From Firmicutes bacterium HGW-Firmicutes-8 (GTDB lineage Bacteria > Bacillota > Thermincolia > Thermincolales > UBA2595), in the NCBI GenBank assembly GCA_002840165.1, contig PGZN01000023.1:1-35095 (forward strand): a stretch of DNA of 35,095 nt, read 5' to 3'. Positions 26,346 through 33,964 of this stretch are shown one piece after another (position 1 is the stretch's first letter; every line of letters starts with the position of its first letter). Position numbers and translations under genes: made by a program. The notes beneath the pieces are model-generated. The model saw only the letters and a list, made by a program, of their open reading frames with translations, was not told the origin of the DNA and did no database searches.

Positions 26346-26409
26346 TCTGCTTTTCTGCAACCAGTAACTTGGATTGTAATTTAATGCGGGCCTCCATACG
26401 TCGAAATGC
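26346..26409 (-). repeat. Antitoxin gene remnant (copy of 27838-27901)
   Basis: 64 nt match the interior of the 27758-28030 Phd/YefM antitoxin gene at 60 positions, in the same orientation on the plus strand and thus antisense to the neighbouring genes. It has no open frame. It lies just upstream of the yefM-yoeB promoter. Confidence 0.85.
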
Positions 26410-26459
26410 GAATTGGAGATGCTGTCAAGATTATTTCCGCAGACGAGCCATGTAAACAC

Positions 26460-26498
26460 TTGAATAATACTGAGGTTTATTGTACAATATATTGTACG
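26460..26498 (+). promoter_or_regulatory. yefM-yoeB promoter and operator
   Basis: TTGAAT (26460-26465), a 17-bp spacer and TACAAT (26483-26488) form a promoter whose -10 lies inside the perfect palindrome GTACAATATATTGTAC (26482-26497). The TGTACA core at 26481-26486 is the motif recognised by E. coli YefM. This arrangement predicts autorepression by the antitoxin or the YefM-YoeB complex. Confidence 0.8.
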
Positions 26499-26512
26499 AG
26501 GAGGTGTTTTTA

Positions 26513-26767
26513 ATGCTTGCTGTGAATTATTCTACCTTGAGGGAAAATCTAAAGAAGTACTGTGATACTACGAATGAGGATTTGGAAACCATTATTGTTA
26601 CAAGAAAAAGTGGTGGGAATGTTGTTCTCATATCAGAGGCAGAGTACAATAATCTCATGGAGAACCTTTATGTGAGAAGCGACCCTGAATACTATAACAA
26701 GCTTATGCGCTCCATCGAAGAGTTGAAAGCCGGGAAAATAATAAAAGCGGAACTTACCGATGAATAA
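26513..26767 (+). CDS. yefM: YefM-family antitoxin
   Basis: 84 aa from ATG 26513, with GAGGAGGTG upstream; the frame is open from 26480 but lacks a site there. It begins MLAVNYSTLRENLKKYCD, the DNA-binding end, followed by IIVTRKSGGNVVLISEAEYNNLMENLY, the classic YefM core. The C-terminal part (YYNKLMRSIEELKAGK) is the toxin-wrapping segment. It neutralises YoeB and represses the operon. The stop overlaps the yoeB start by 8 nt, which couples their translation. Confidence 0.92.
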   Translation: MLAVNYSTLRENLKKYCDTTNEDLETIIVTRKSGGNVVLISEAEYNNLMENLYVRSDPEYYNKLMRSIEELKAGKIIKAELTDE

Positions 26768-27023
26768 AGTATTCACAAAAACTGCATGGGAAGAGTACTT
26801 ATATTGGCAAACAGAAAACAAACAGGTACTGAAACGGATTAATGAACTTATCAAAGACATTGAGCGTAATGGGAATTCAGGTATTGGAAAACCAGAAGCT
26901 TTAAAATATGAATTATCTGGTTTTTGGAGTAGGAGGATAACAGAGGAGCATCGGCTGATATACTCTATTGATGGAATATATATAAATATTATCAGCTGCC
27001 GTGGACATTATTTGAAGAAATGA
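26760..27023 (+). CDS. yoeB: YoeB-family mRNA endoribonuclease toxin
   Basis: 87 aa, near the E. coli YoeB length. The catalytic residues fall at the same numbers: E46 in GKPEALK, R65 in EEHRLIY, and H83 and Y84 in CRGHY. The toxin cleaves mRNA on the ribosome at the A site. All active-site residues are present, so it should be functional, and the intact antitoxin is directly upstream. Confidence 0.95.
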   Translation: MNKVFTKTAWEEYLYWQTENKQVLKRINELIKDIERNGNSGIGKPEALKYELSGFWSRRITEEHRLIYSIDGIYINIISCRGHYLKK

Positions 27024-27064
27024 TTAATCAATATTTGAAAAAGAGCATATTGGAAGTTGTGGCA

Positions 27065-27091
27065 AAAACCACCTGACATTCAGGTGGTTTT
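27065..27091. terminator. Bidirectional terminator after yoeB
   Basis: AAAACCACCTGA (27065-27076) and TCAGGTGGTTTT (27080-27091) form a perfect 12-bp stem with a 3-nt loop. It lies between yoeB and the convergent 100-aa gene. Confidence 0.85.
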
Positions 27092-27101
27092 AAAGTTAGC
27101 T

Positions 27102-27404
27102 TTAAATAATAGCGGCGATTTCCGAAACCATATCTTTTACATATTCCAGCTTAGCACACTCCACTTCAATTTCTGTTTTACTCTTAGAGACTTCAATTTC
27201 TACCTCGATTTCCACAGCGTCGCCATCGCCGGAGTTTTTATCACCTGCTTTGGGTAAAATGTTTTTGGTCAATTTAATTTCGTCACTCTTGACCTTGGCA
27301 ATGGTAAACCCCTTGTCCTGTGTTAGAAATTCTAGTAAATTAAAGAGCGCCAGGGTGCCAATGAGTTTCTCCATTTTTATTTTACCTTCAAATTGAATGT
27401 TCAC
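27102..27404 (-). CDS. Unrecognised acidic protein, 100 aa
   Basis: The start is GTG 27404 with GGAGG 6 nt upstream. The protein is acidic, with an LNLLEFLTQDKGF helix and a repetitive strand-like stretch VEIEVEIEVSKSKTEIEVECAK at about 64-85. I do not recognise a family. It lies between two toxin-antitoxin loci and may belong to neither. Confidence 0.55.
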   Translation of the reverse strand: MNIQFEGKIKMEKLIGTLALFNLLEFLTQDKGFTIAKVKSDEIKLTKNILPKAGDKNSGDGDAVEIEVEIEVSKSKTEIEVECAKLEYVKDMVSEIAAII

Positions 27405-27453
27405 TGCAATCCTCCTCTCGTATTAAAATAGATTATATTATTAAGCCTCATTT

Positions 27454-27774
27454 TTATGTAGAAAATAACTCGCGAAGATAATCCCGACGACCGTGTAATA
27501 TTCGATGGATGATAATGGTATGATCAATTATTCTGTAAAAAACAAGATATGGCTGAATAACGATAAAGCGATATCCACCATTAACGAGGGTATATTCTTC
27601 ATCTGACAGTACCGAGCCCATATTTGGAAACTCTGCAAGCTTGGCAATTTCCGTGGTTATCTTTTCCAACAAAGCTTCTGCGGCGGCAGCATTATCCTGC
27701 GATATGTATGAGAAAATCTCATCCATATCATCAACTGCTACCGGAGGATATTTAATCTTATTCTTTTGCGGCAT
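27454..27774 (-). CDS. RelE/ParE-superfamily toxin
   Basis: 106 aa from ATG 27774, with GGAGGA at about 6 nt; the frame is open to 27816 without a site. The ParE-type core KYPPVAVDDMDEIFSYISQDNAAAAEAL is followed by FPNMGSVLSDEEYTLVNGGYRFIVIQPYLVFYRIIDHTIIIHRILHGRRDY, with the typical ending HGRRDY. The target, mRNA or gyrase, cannot be told. Its start overlaps the antitoxin's 3' end by 17 nt. Confidence 0.88.
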   Translation of the reverse strand: MPQKNKIKYPPVAVDDMDEIFSYISQDNAAAAEALLEKITTEIAKLAEFPNMGSVLSDEEYTLVNGGYRFIVIQPYLVFYRIIDHTIIIHRILHGRRDYLRELFST

Positions 27775-28030
27775 CAATCTTCCTCCGCATTCTTGCCATG
27801 ACCTTATCGTGTTCAATCAGTTGTTTACCTTCAGCAATCTGCTTTTCTGCAACCACTAACTTGGATTGCAATTTATTGCGGGCCTCCATGCGTCGAAATG
27901 CCTCATGACTCATCACAACTAAGTCGGCTTCCCCATTACGCGTAAGCACAACTGGCTCGTCAAGCTCATGGCAGAATTTTGAAAAGCCATTATAGTCCTG
28001 CCGGATTGTTGTAGACGGTTTAATATACAT
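27758..28030 (-). CDS. Phd/YefM-family antitoxin
   Basis: 90 aa. The N-terminal fold (STTIRQDYNGFSKFCHELDEPVVLTRNGEADLVVMSHEAFRRMEA) is the Phd/YefM domain. The charged C-terminal helix binds the ParE-like toxin encoded next, whose gene overlaps. An AAGGAGG lies 9 nt before ATG. A 64-nt stretch of this gene was copied to 26346-26409. Confidence 0.9.
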   Translation of the reverse strand: MYIKPSTTIRQDYNGFSKFCHELDEPVVLTRNGEADLVVMSHEAFRRMEARNKLQSKLVVAEKQIAEGKQLIEHDKVMARMRRKIDAAKE

Positions 28031-28214
28031 TTATGTGGGCCTCCTTTCCATACCATAATTCTAACTATATTCTATCATATTTATGACATAAACACAACGG
28101 GAGGGGAAGTGGAGATGCTGAAACGGGCTGGCTTTCCTAAGATGGATGTGACAAGCGAGGTGACAATAGTGCATGAGGATAAAATCAGTGTAATCCGATT
28201 TATGCAGATTGCAG
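28031..28214 (+). other. Short open frame of coding character, unrecognised
   Basis: Between the antitoxin gene and the ATPase fragment, a plus-strand frame is open from before 28082 to TGA 28220-28222. The 35-codon part from ATG 28115 reads MLKRAGFPKMDVTSEVTIV, then VHEDKISVIRFMQIAAS. It looks like the tail of a larger protein cut off at its 5' side. No family is recognised. Confidence 0.35.
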
Positions 28215-28597
28215 CCTCTTGAAGTGTACGCTTATCTTGATCTTTCAGAGAATGGACTTTCATTGGAAGATGTAGAGATACGGAAAAAAAGTACGGAAAA
28301 AACAACATTCCGAAAGCCTCGGTAATAAACCCTTTAAAACAGTTGATAAAACAGTTTACCCATTTTATGGCAATGCTACTTTGGATTGCCGGGCTTTTGG
28401 CCATTGTTGCCGGAATGCCTGAATTAGCATTTGCCACGTGGGCAGTCATAGTAATCAATGCTTTGTTTTCATTTTTTCAGGAATTTAAGGCGGATAAAGC
28501 CCTGGCGGAAATTGCTCATATGCTGCCATGCAGGTATATGAGCTTTGGAGCACCAAAATCTTCGGAAAATTGGGGTAATAAGAGGGGACTTTTTTAA
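28215..28597 (+). pseudogene. P-type ATPase N-terminal fragment, frameshifted and truncated
   Basis: The translation LEVYAYLDLSENGLSLEDVEIRKK is a cation-ATPase N-domain. It jumps frame in a seven-A run at 28284-28290, where one more A would give KKKYGKNNIPKA. It then continues with LKQLIKQFTHFMAMLLWIAG and FSFFQEFKADKALAEI, the first two transmembrane helices. Beyond about 28528 the similarity ends, and the frame stops at 28597 in unrelated sequence. It is a different paralogue from the 21614 ATPase, and no catalytic part survives. Confidence 0.8.
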
Positions 28598-28628
28598 AAT
28601 TATACCCTATTTAATAGGGTATAATTTT
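28596..28628 (+). promoter_or_regulatory. Large palindrome over the higBA -10 region
   Basis: AAAATTATACCCTA (28596-28609) and TAGGGTATAATTTT (28615-28628) form a perfect 14-bp inverted repeat. The right arm contains TATAAT (28620-28625), a likely -10. The toxin start lies 14 nt further on. A HigA-type operator is the simplest reading. It is also capable of forming a stable hairpin. Confidence 0.65.
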
Positions 28629-28641
28629 AGTGAGGGATAAT

Positions 28642-28982
28642 GTGAATAGAGAATTTGTTAGAACTCCGGAATTTGAAAAATGTTGGAAAAACTTTGGTCT
28701 AACAGAAGATGTATAGTTATTCTTGAAGAATTCTTATGTGTAAATCCTCAAGCAGGAGTGGTAATTGAGGGGACCGGAGGACTTAGGAAACTTAGATGGG
28801 CACTGCCTAACCGGGGTAAGTGTGGGAGTATTCGTATAGTACATATTGATTTTATACGTTACGAGAAAATATATCTAATTTAAGCATATCGTAAAAATGA
28901 AAAGGAAAATCTAACAAAAGAAGAACGAAATGAAATTAGAAAGTTTATTAAATATCTTGGAGAAGAGTTAAGAAGGAAGTGA
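28642..28982 (+). pseudogene. HigB/RelE-type toxin gene, frameshifted and with a premature stop
   Basis: GTG 28642, with GAGGG 5 nt upstream, starts MNREFVRTPEFEKCWKNFGLTED and stops at once. A one-base deletion at about 28708 shifts the frame; the next frame continues ILEEFLCVNPQAGVVIEGTG, GGLRKLRWALPNRGK and RIVHIDFIRYEKIYLI, then TAA at 28881. The following codons up to TGA 28980 (AYRKNEKENLTKEERNEIRKF) are the normal toxin tail. So there are two lesions in one toxin: one deletion and one nonsense change. The HigB family is expected to be about 113 aa. The adjacent antitoxin gene is intact. Confidence 0.85.
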
Positions 28983-28987
28983 TTGCT

Positions 28988-29308
28988 GTGAGTATATATG
29001 ACAGTATCATCAAAGGTTTGAATGAAGCGGTTAAATATGAAAAAGGCGAATTGAAGAATGTTAATGTTGACCGCGTCAGCATTGCTTCATTGCCTCGTTT
29101 TCGTGGACAGCAAATTAAAGTCTTGAGGGAAAAACAAAAAATGACACAACAACTTTTTGCTAGTGCCTTAGGTGTATCAAAAAAGACTGTAGAAGCGTGG
29201 GAAGCTGATAGAAATGTCCCGGAAGGACCGGCACAAAGAATGTTGGAATTAATGGAAAAAGACGAGAAATTGCTTGAGAAATATGCTATTGTGAGTCGAA
29301 AACAATAA
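28988..29308 (+). CDS. HigA-like XRE antitoxin / repressor, intact
   Basis: 106 aa from GTG 28988, with AAGGAAG 8-9 nt upstream; another GTG at 28979 is too close to that site. The N-terminal half (YDSIIKGLNEAVKYEKGELKNVNV) is followed by an XRE helix-turn-helix at about 45-95 (IKVLREKQKMTQQLFASALGVSKKTVEAWEADRNVPEG). It follows the dead toxin gene and would be the antitoxin and the repressor of the upstream palindrome. Without a toxin it may act only as a regulator. Confidence 0.9.
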   Translation: MSIYDSIIKGLNEAVKYEKGELKNVNVDRVSIASLPRFRGQQIKVLREKQKMTQQLFASALGVSKKTVEAWEADRNVPEGPAQRMLELMEKDEKLLEKYAIVSRKQ

Positions 29309-29361
29309 CATTATTCATAACTGAATTTAATCAAGGAAACTGTAGAAGTACAATAGATGAT

Positions 29362-29395
29362 GCCCTTGAAGGTTTAACCTTTGGGGCTTTCTTTT
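29362..29395 (+). terminator. Terminator after the HigA-like gene
   Basis: GCCC (29362-29365) and AAGGTT (29369-29374) pair with AACCTT (29376-29381) and GGGC (29384-29387), followed by TTTCTTTTC. It insulates the hydroxylase operon. Confidence 0.6.
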
Positions 29396-29488
29396 CTGCT
29401 TCAACAGACTGAAAGTGTACTGAGGGCAATAATGATTTAATATTTGGGAAATATAAAGAGAGAAATAAATAGCAGGAGGAGTTGTTGT

Positions 29489-31822
29489 TTGGAACCAGTA
29501 GCAGTTGGAGTCAGCATACCAAGAAAAGAATCCTGGGATAAAGTTACCGGAACAGCTAAATATAACAATGACTATGTAATTCCGGGAATTCTTTATGCTA
29601 AGATGCTCACAAGCACTTACGCCCATGCCGGGATAAAATCCATAGATACATCTGCAGCCATGAATGCAGCCGGCGTACGGGCAGTATTGATAGGAAAGGA
29701 CTATCCTGTTTTGTGCGGTACCGAAATCCGTGACTGTCCGCCGATAGCAATAGATAAAGTAAGATATTACGGTGAACCCGTTGCTGTAGTAGTTGCCGAC
29801 AGTGAGCAGGAAGCTGTGATCGGTACAAGCATGATTAAGGTTGAGTATGAACCTCTGCCTGTTGTAAATTCTGTGAGTGAGGCATTGGCAAATAACCCTG
29901 TTCTGATTCATAAAAATCTGGCCCAATACAAGATTATTCAGGAGAATGTCCGTCCTGAACCTAATAGCAATGTTGCACATCGTGTAAAAATAAGAAAAGG
30001 TGATATGGCCAAAGGATGGGCTGAAAGTGAAGTTATTGTTGAAGCAGGCTTTTATCTTCCCCAAACCGACCATGTAGCAATGGAAACCAGGAATTGCAGG
30101 ACTCAAATTTTTCCTGATGGGCAAATATTGATTAGTTCTGCAACTCAGGCGCCATTTGCAGTAAAGGAATTGATAAGCCGGGACCTTAATCTGGAAGAGG
30201 GAGTTATAGATGTGAAAACACCTCTTGTCGGAGGGGCTTTTGGAGGCAAAACAGCAGTACATCTTGAAATAATTGCTTATCTGGCATCAAAGGCTGTTAA
30301 CGGGAGAATGGTAAAACTTGTTAATACCAGAGAGGAGGATTTTACAACCTCACCCTGTGGTATTGGTCTGGAAGCAAAACTTAAATTTGGAGCAACCAAA
30401 GCAGGAATCATAAAAGCTGCCGAAATAACTTATCTGCTTGACAGCGGGGCGTATTCGGATATTTGTCCCCGTATGGCCAAAGCAATGGCGGTAGATTGTA
30501 CAGGCCCTTATAACATTGAGAACCTTTGGTGTGATTCATTATGTGTTTATACCAATCACCCGTTTGTAACAGCTCTAAGGGGGTTTGCTCATACATCTTA
30601 TGCTTTTTGTGTTGAACGAATGATGGATAAACTGGCATTTGCCACTGGTATTGATCCTTTGGAACTGAGGCTTAAAAACGCCATAAGGCCGGAGAACACT
30701 TCACCTACCCAGGTGAAAATAACTTTGAGTAATGCAGGTGATATGGTAAAGTGCCTTGAGAAATTAAAAGTTTTAATAAATTGGGATGAAGGCAATAGAG
30801 TTGATTTAGAAAACAATATAGTCAGGGCAAAAGGTATAGGCTGTTTCTGGAAAACATCCAACTCTCCAACAGATGCTGAATCAGGAGCTGTATTAACCTT
30901 CAACTCTGACGGAAGTATAAATCTTAATTGCGGTGCGGTAGAATATGGTCCCGGCATGAAAACAACTTTAGCTCAAATACTTGCCGAGAGAATGAATATG
31001 GATGAAAAACGTATTAACGTAGTAATGGATGTAGACACCAAAACGAGCCCGAAGCATTGGAAAACCGTAGCCAGTATGACCACATTCATGGTAGGCAGGG
31101 CGGTCCTCAGTGCTGCTGATGACTTAATTAACCAGCTGCGGGACGCGGGTTCCTTTGTCTTAAGATGCTCTCCGGAAGAACTTGAGGTCGCAGGAGAAAG
31201 GGTATATTTAAAAGATGATCCGACCATCTATGTGCTTTTTAAAGATATAGTTCATGGTTACAAGCTGCCTAATGGCAATGCTATAGGAGGGCAGATAATC
31301 GGACGGGGCAGTTATATTATGAAGCATCTAACAAAGCTGGACCCTGCAACAGGCAAGGGAAAACCGGGCCCGGCATGGACCGTAGGCGCACAGGCAGTTG
31401 AAGTTGAGTTTGACACTAGAGAGTTTACGTATAGGATAATTAAGGCTGCTACAGTTGTTGATGCCGGAAAGGTAATCAACCCCAAAAGCGCCCGGGGTGT
31501 GATCACCGGTGGAATGGCCATGGGACTGGGGAAGGCCAGCAGGGAGGAATTTCGTTATGGCATTGACGGTGCTGTGCAAAACACAAGCCTCCGCACCTAT
31601 AAGGTAATACATTACGGCCAGCAGCCCGAATACCTGGTTGATTTTATCGAAACTCCTCAAATAGATGGTCCCTACGGTGCAAGAGGATTGGGTGAACATG
31701 GTATAATCGGAATAGGCGGCGCTCTGGCAAATGCACTATCTTCAGCGGCACAGATTGATCTGGACCAATTACCTGTGACACCGGAACTCATCTGGAAGAC
31801 AAAAACCGGAGGGACACAATGA
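29489..31822 (+). CDS. Xanthine-dehydrogenase-family hydroxylase, molybdopterin-binding subunit
   Basis: 777 aa from TTG 29489, with AGGAGGA 8 nt upstream. The order is an aldehyde oxidase/XDH hammerhead domain (about 15-120) and then molybdopterin-binding domains. Motifs seen: GGAFGGK, LRGFAHTSYAFCVERMMD with the family Arg, GAVEYGPGMKTT, and GARGLGEHGIIG, whose Glu736 is the general base of the family. It binds the Mo cofactor and hydroxylates a carbon next to a ring nitrogen or carbonyl. The substrate (purine, nicotinate or other) is not evident. It overlaps the FAD subunit by 4 nt. Confidence 0.93.
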   Translation: MEPVAVGVSIPRKESWDKVTGTAKYNNDYVIPGILYAKMLTSTYAHAGIKSIDTSAAMNAAGVRAVLIGKDYPVLCGTEIRDCPPIAIDKVRYYGEPVAVVVADSEQEAVIGTSMIKVEYEPLPVVNSVSEALANNPVLIHKNLAQYKIIQENVRPEPNSNVAHRVKIRKGDMAKGWAESEVIVEAGFYLPQTDHVAMETRNCRTQIFPDGQILISSATQAPFAVKELISRDLNLEEGVIDVKTPLVGGAFGGKTAVHLEIIAYLASKAVNGRMVKLVNTREEDFTTSPCGIGLEAKLKFGATKAGIIKAAEITYLLDSGAYSDICPRMAKAMAVDCTGPYNIENLWCDSLCVYTNHPFVTALRGFAHTSYAFCVERMMDKLAFATGIDPLELRLKNAIRPENTSPTQVKITLSNAGDMVKCLEKLKVLINWDEGNRVDLENNIVRAKGIGCFWKTSNSPTDAESGAVLTFNSDGSINLNCGAVEYGPGMKTTLAQILAERMNMDEKRINVVMDVDTKTSPKHWKTVASMTTFMVGRAVLSAADDLINQLRDAGSFVLRCSPEELEVAGERVYLKDDPTIYVLFKDIVHGYKLPNGNAIGGQIIGRGSYIMKHLTKLDPATGKGKPGPAWTVGAQAVEVEFDTREFTYRIIKAATVVDAGKVINPKSARGVITGGMAMGLGKASREEFRYGIDGAVQNTSLRTYKVIHYGQQPEYLVDFIETPQIDGPYGARGLGEHGIIGIGGALANALSSAAQIDLDQLPVTPELIWKTKTGGTQ

Positions 31823-32655
31823 TACCCTTTGATTTTGATTACTATAAACCCGATACGGTACAGGAAGCGGTTCAAACATATAAAGAACTGGATTCTCAGG
31901 GTAAGCAGCCTCTGTATTATGGTGGAGGGACTGAAATAATTACCATGGCCAGGGCACAAAATATATTCACCAAAGCAGTTATTGACATAAAAGGAATACC
32001 TGAATGCTATGTGCTTGAATTCCAAAATGAACAGTTAGTTATCGGTTCGGCAGTAACTTTGACCATGATTTCCGAATCGAAAATGTTTCCTTTACTGGGC
32101 AGGACGGGAGCACGGGTAGCCGACCATACTGCACAGGGTAAAATCACGCTGGGAGGAAATATCGGTGGGACGATTGTTTACCGAGAATCTGTACTGCCCC
32201 TTTTATTGTCAGACAGCCAGGTAGTGGTTGCCGGCGTAAACGGGCAAAACCAGGTGCCTATTTATGAAGCTTTTAACGAAAAGCTCAGGCTTAACAAGGG
32301 AGAGTTCATAGTACAGGTTATTACCGATAAGGTCTATACTACATTGCCTCATGTACATATTAAAAAGACGAAAATTGAAAAAATAGACTATCCGCTTATC
32401 ACTGTTGCGGCTGTAAAAAAAGATGACAGGATAAGAATAGCATTCAGTGGACTTTGTGCCTTTCCATTCAGGTCTTTGAAGGTGGAAGACTGTCTTAACG
32501 ATAAAAACTCCGAGTGGGAGATACGGGTCAACAATGTAATAAGCAATTTACCGGCTCCTGTATTAAGTGATATCTCGGGTACTGACAAGTATAGGGAATT
32601 TGTGTTGAGGGGCACGTTGCTAAATACTTTGACAAGACTTGAGGAAGCAGGATAA
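31819..32655 (+). CDS. Molybdenum hydroxylase FAD-binding subunit (CoxM/XdhB type)
   Basis: 278 aa. FAD motifs are GGGTE (35-39) and TLGGNIGG (110-117), both in the expected positions. The C-terminal CO-dehydrogenase flavoprotein-like domain starts at about 180. Electrons pass from the molybdenum centre through 2Fe-2S clusters to this FAD. The gene starts on the ATGA overlap with the large subunit. It ends with a short direct repeat of GATAATGCTTAAAA at 32650-32690 that precedes the next gene's start. Confidence 0.93.
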   Translation: MIPFDFDYYKPDTVQEAVQTYKELDSQGKQPLYYGGGTEIITMARAQNIFTKAVIDIKGIPECYVLEFQNEQLVIGSAVTLTMISESKMFPLLGRTGARVADHTAQGKITLGGNIGGTIVYRESVLPLLLSDSQVVVAGVNGQNQVPIYEAFNEKLRLNKGEFIVQVITDKVYTTLPHVHIKKTKIEKIDYPLITVAAVKKDDRIRIAFSGLCAFPFRSLKVEDCLNDKNSEWEIRVNNVISNLPAPVLSDISGTDKYREFVLRGTLLNTLTRLEEAG

Positions 32656-32676
32656 TGCTTAAAAAGGAGCACGATA

Positions 32677-33159
32677 ATGCTTAAAATAGAAGGGAAAAGT
32701 GTTATAGAACTGGATGTAAACGGTGAAAAAAGAAGCGTTGTCGTGAGGCCTGCCGACACTTTGCTATACACACTCAGGGAGCAGCTTGGACTTACCGGAG
32801 CAAAACCGGGGTGTGAAAATGGTGACTGTGGAGCATGTACAGTAATAATAGACGGCTGGCCCGTAAAATCATGCATTATGCTGACGGTTGAAGCAATCGG
32901 ACGAAAAATTGTTACTATAGAAGGTCTGAAAGATGCCCCAATTCAAAAGGCTTTCGTTGAAAACTGGGGCTTCCAGTGCGGGTATTGTACACCAGGCTTC
33001 TTGATGGTATGCCATGCTTTGGCCAATATCCGTCCTGACGCTGAGGAGTATGAAGTAGAGGAGTGGCTTCAATCCAATATCTGCAGGTGCACAAGTTATG
33101 AAGAGATTCAGGCAGCCATTCAAACAATTTTGAAATCAAAAAGCTACTTTCAAGCATGA
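32677..33159 (+). CDS. Molybdenum hydroxylase 2Fe-2S subunit (CoxS/XdhC-type small subunit)
   Basis: 160 aa. The plant-type 2Fe-2S cluster uses Cys46, 51, 54 and 66 (CENGDCGAC and C in VKSCIML). The second, helical cluster uses Cys101, 104, 136 and 138 (CGYC and ICRC). AAGGAG lies 7 nt before ATG. The stop codon lies inside a hairpin (33141-33180). The order large-FAD-FeS is complete, so the operon can build the enzyme. No signal peptide, so cytoplasmic. Confidence 0.95.
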   Translation: MLKIEGKSVIELDVNGEKRSVVVRPADTLLYTLREQLGLTGAKPGCENGDCGACTVIIDGWPVKSCIMLTVEAIGRKIVTIEGLKDAPIQKAFVENWGFQCGYCTPGFLMVCHALANIRPDAEEYEVEEWLQSNICRCTSYEEIQAAIQTILKSKSYFQA

Positions 33160-33186
33160 AACCCATGTTGAAAGTGGCTTTATTTA
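33141..33186 (+). terminator. Hairpin overlapping the 2Fe-2S subunit stop codon
   Basis: AAGCTACTTTCAAGCATG (33141-33158) pairs imperfectly with CATGTTGAAAGTGGCTT (33164-33180), then TATTT. It may partially terminate transcription before the downstream maturation genes. Beyond it, 33246-33271 holds TCAATTG and CAATTGA inverted around AATTGTCAAT repeats, possibly an operator. Confidence 0.55.
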
Positions 33187-33291
33187 AAAGTTTTCTGTAA
33201 TAAGCATTCATAAAGCCTCATAGGATTAACTGTGAATATTGTCATTATCAATTGTCAATAATTGTCAATTGATTAAGGGGGGAGTTAATTC

Positions 33292-33960
33292 ATGAGGAAA
33301 GATATAAGTGCCATAGTATTATGGGGAGCTTTATGGGGAATTGCGGAAGCTACGGTAGGATATGTATTACATATGATAACTTTTAGAATAGGCTGGTTTT
33401 TTTGGTTCCCTATAGCATTTTTCTTTATGAACAGAGTATATAAAGATACAGGAAAATTAAGCTCTATTCTGTATACCTGTTCAATCGCTTCGGCAATCAA
33501 GCTAACGAACTTGTTGTTACCTGCAAGAATAGATAAAGTAATTAATCCGGCAGTCTCAATATTATTTGAAGGTGTAGTGGTATTCACTGCTTTTAAATTG
33601 GTTGAAAAGTATGAGCAGAAAGTTAATTTCAGATTCTTTGGGGTTTTAGCTGCAAGTATGTCCTGGAAAGTTTTATATTCACTATATTTATTGACACTGC
33701 CATCATGGATAGTCTCGATATCTCCAATTAGAAGTCCGGAGCCGTTTTTGAGGTTTTTGCTTGTAGAAAGTACAATAAATGCATTGGTTATTTACAGCTG
33801 TTTAACAGCTGCTGAGAAAATAACGGCCATTGATGATAAGGGTAAACTATGGTATAAGCTCGTCAATAATATATCAAAAGTTTTTAGCGAGTATGCTTTT
33901 AAACCGGCAGTTTCATTTAGTTTGCTTGGATGTGCATTGATTATACAGTTGGCATTATAG
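33292..33960 (+). CDS. Unrecognised integral membrane protein in the hydroxylase operon, 222 aa
   Basis: About six hydrophobic segments: near 5-25, 32-50, 60-78, 88-105, 120-145 and 205-222. It opens LWGALWGIAEATVGYVLHMITF with short polar loops. The size and opening recall the substrate-binding (S) components of ECF transporters, but I cannot name a family. It could import the hydroxylase substrate or a cofactor precursor. The ATG has GGGGGGAG 7 nt upstream. The MocA-like gene starts 4 nt after its stop, so they are co-transcribed. Confidence 0.7.
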   Translation: MRKDISAIVLWGALWGIAEATVGYVLHMITFRIGWFFWFPIAFFFMNRVYKDTGKLSSILYTCSIASAIKLTNLLLPARIDKVINPAVSILFEGVVVFTAFKLVEKYEQKVNFRFFGVLAASMSWKVLYSLYLLTLPSWIVSISPIRSPEPFLRFLLVESTINALVIYSCLTAAEKITAIDDKGKLWYKLVNNISKVFSEYAFKPAVSFSLLGCALIIQLAL

Positions 33961-33964
33961 GGTT

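Noticed and set aside
28081..28458. 125-aa minus-strand frame
   Set aside because: It is antisense to the P-type ATPase fragment and has no ribosome site.
29327..30262. 311-aa minus-strand open frame
   Set aside because: It lies wholly over the molybdopterin subunit gene and the preceding terminator. The composition is Cys/Tyr/Ser-rich, as in shadow frames, with no ribosome site and no recognisable domain.
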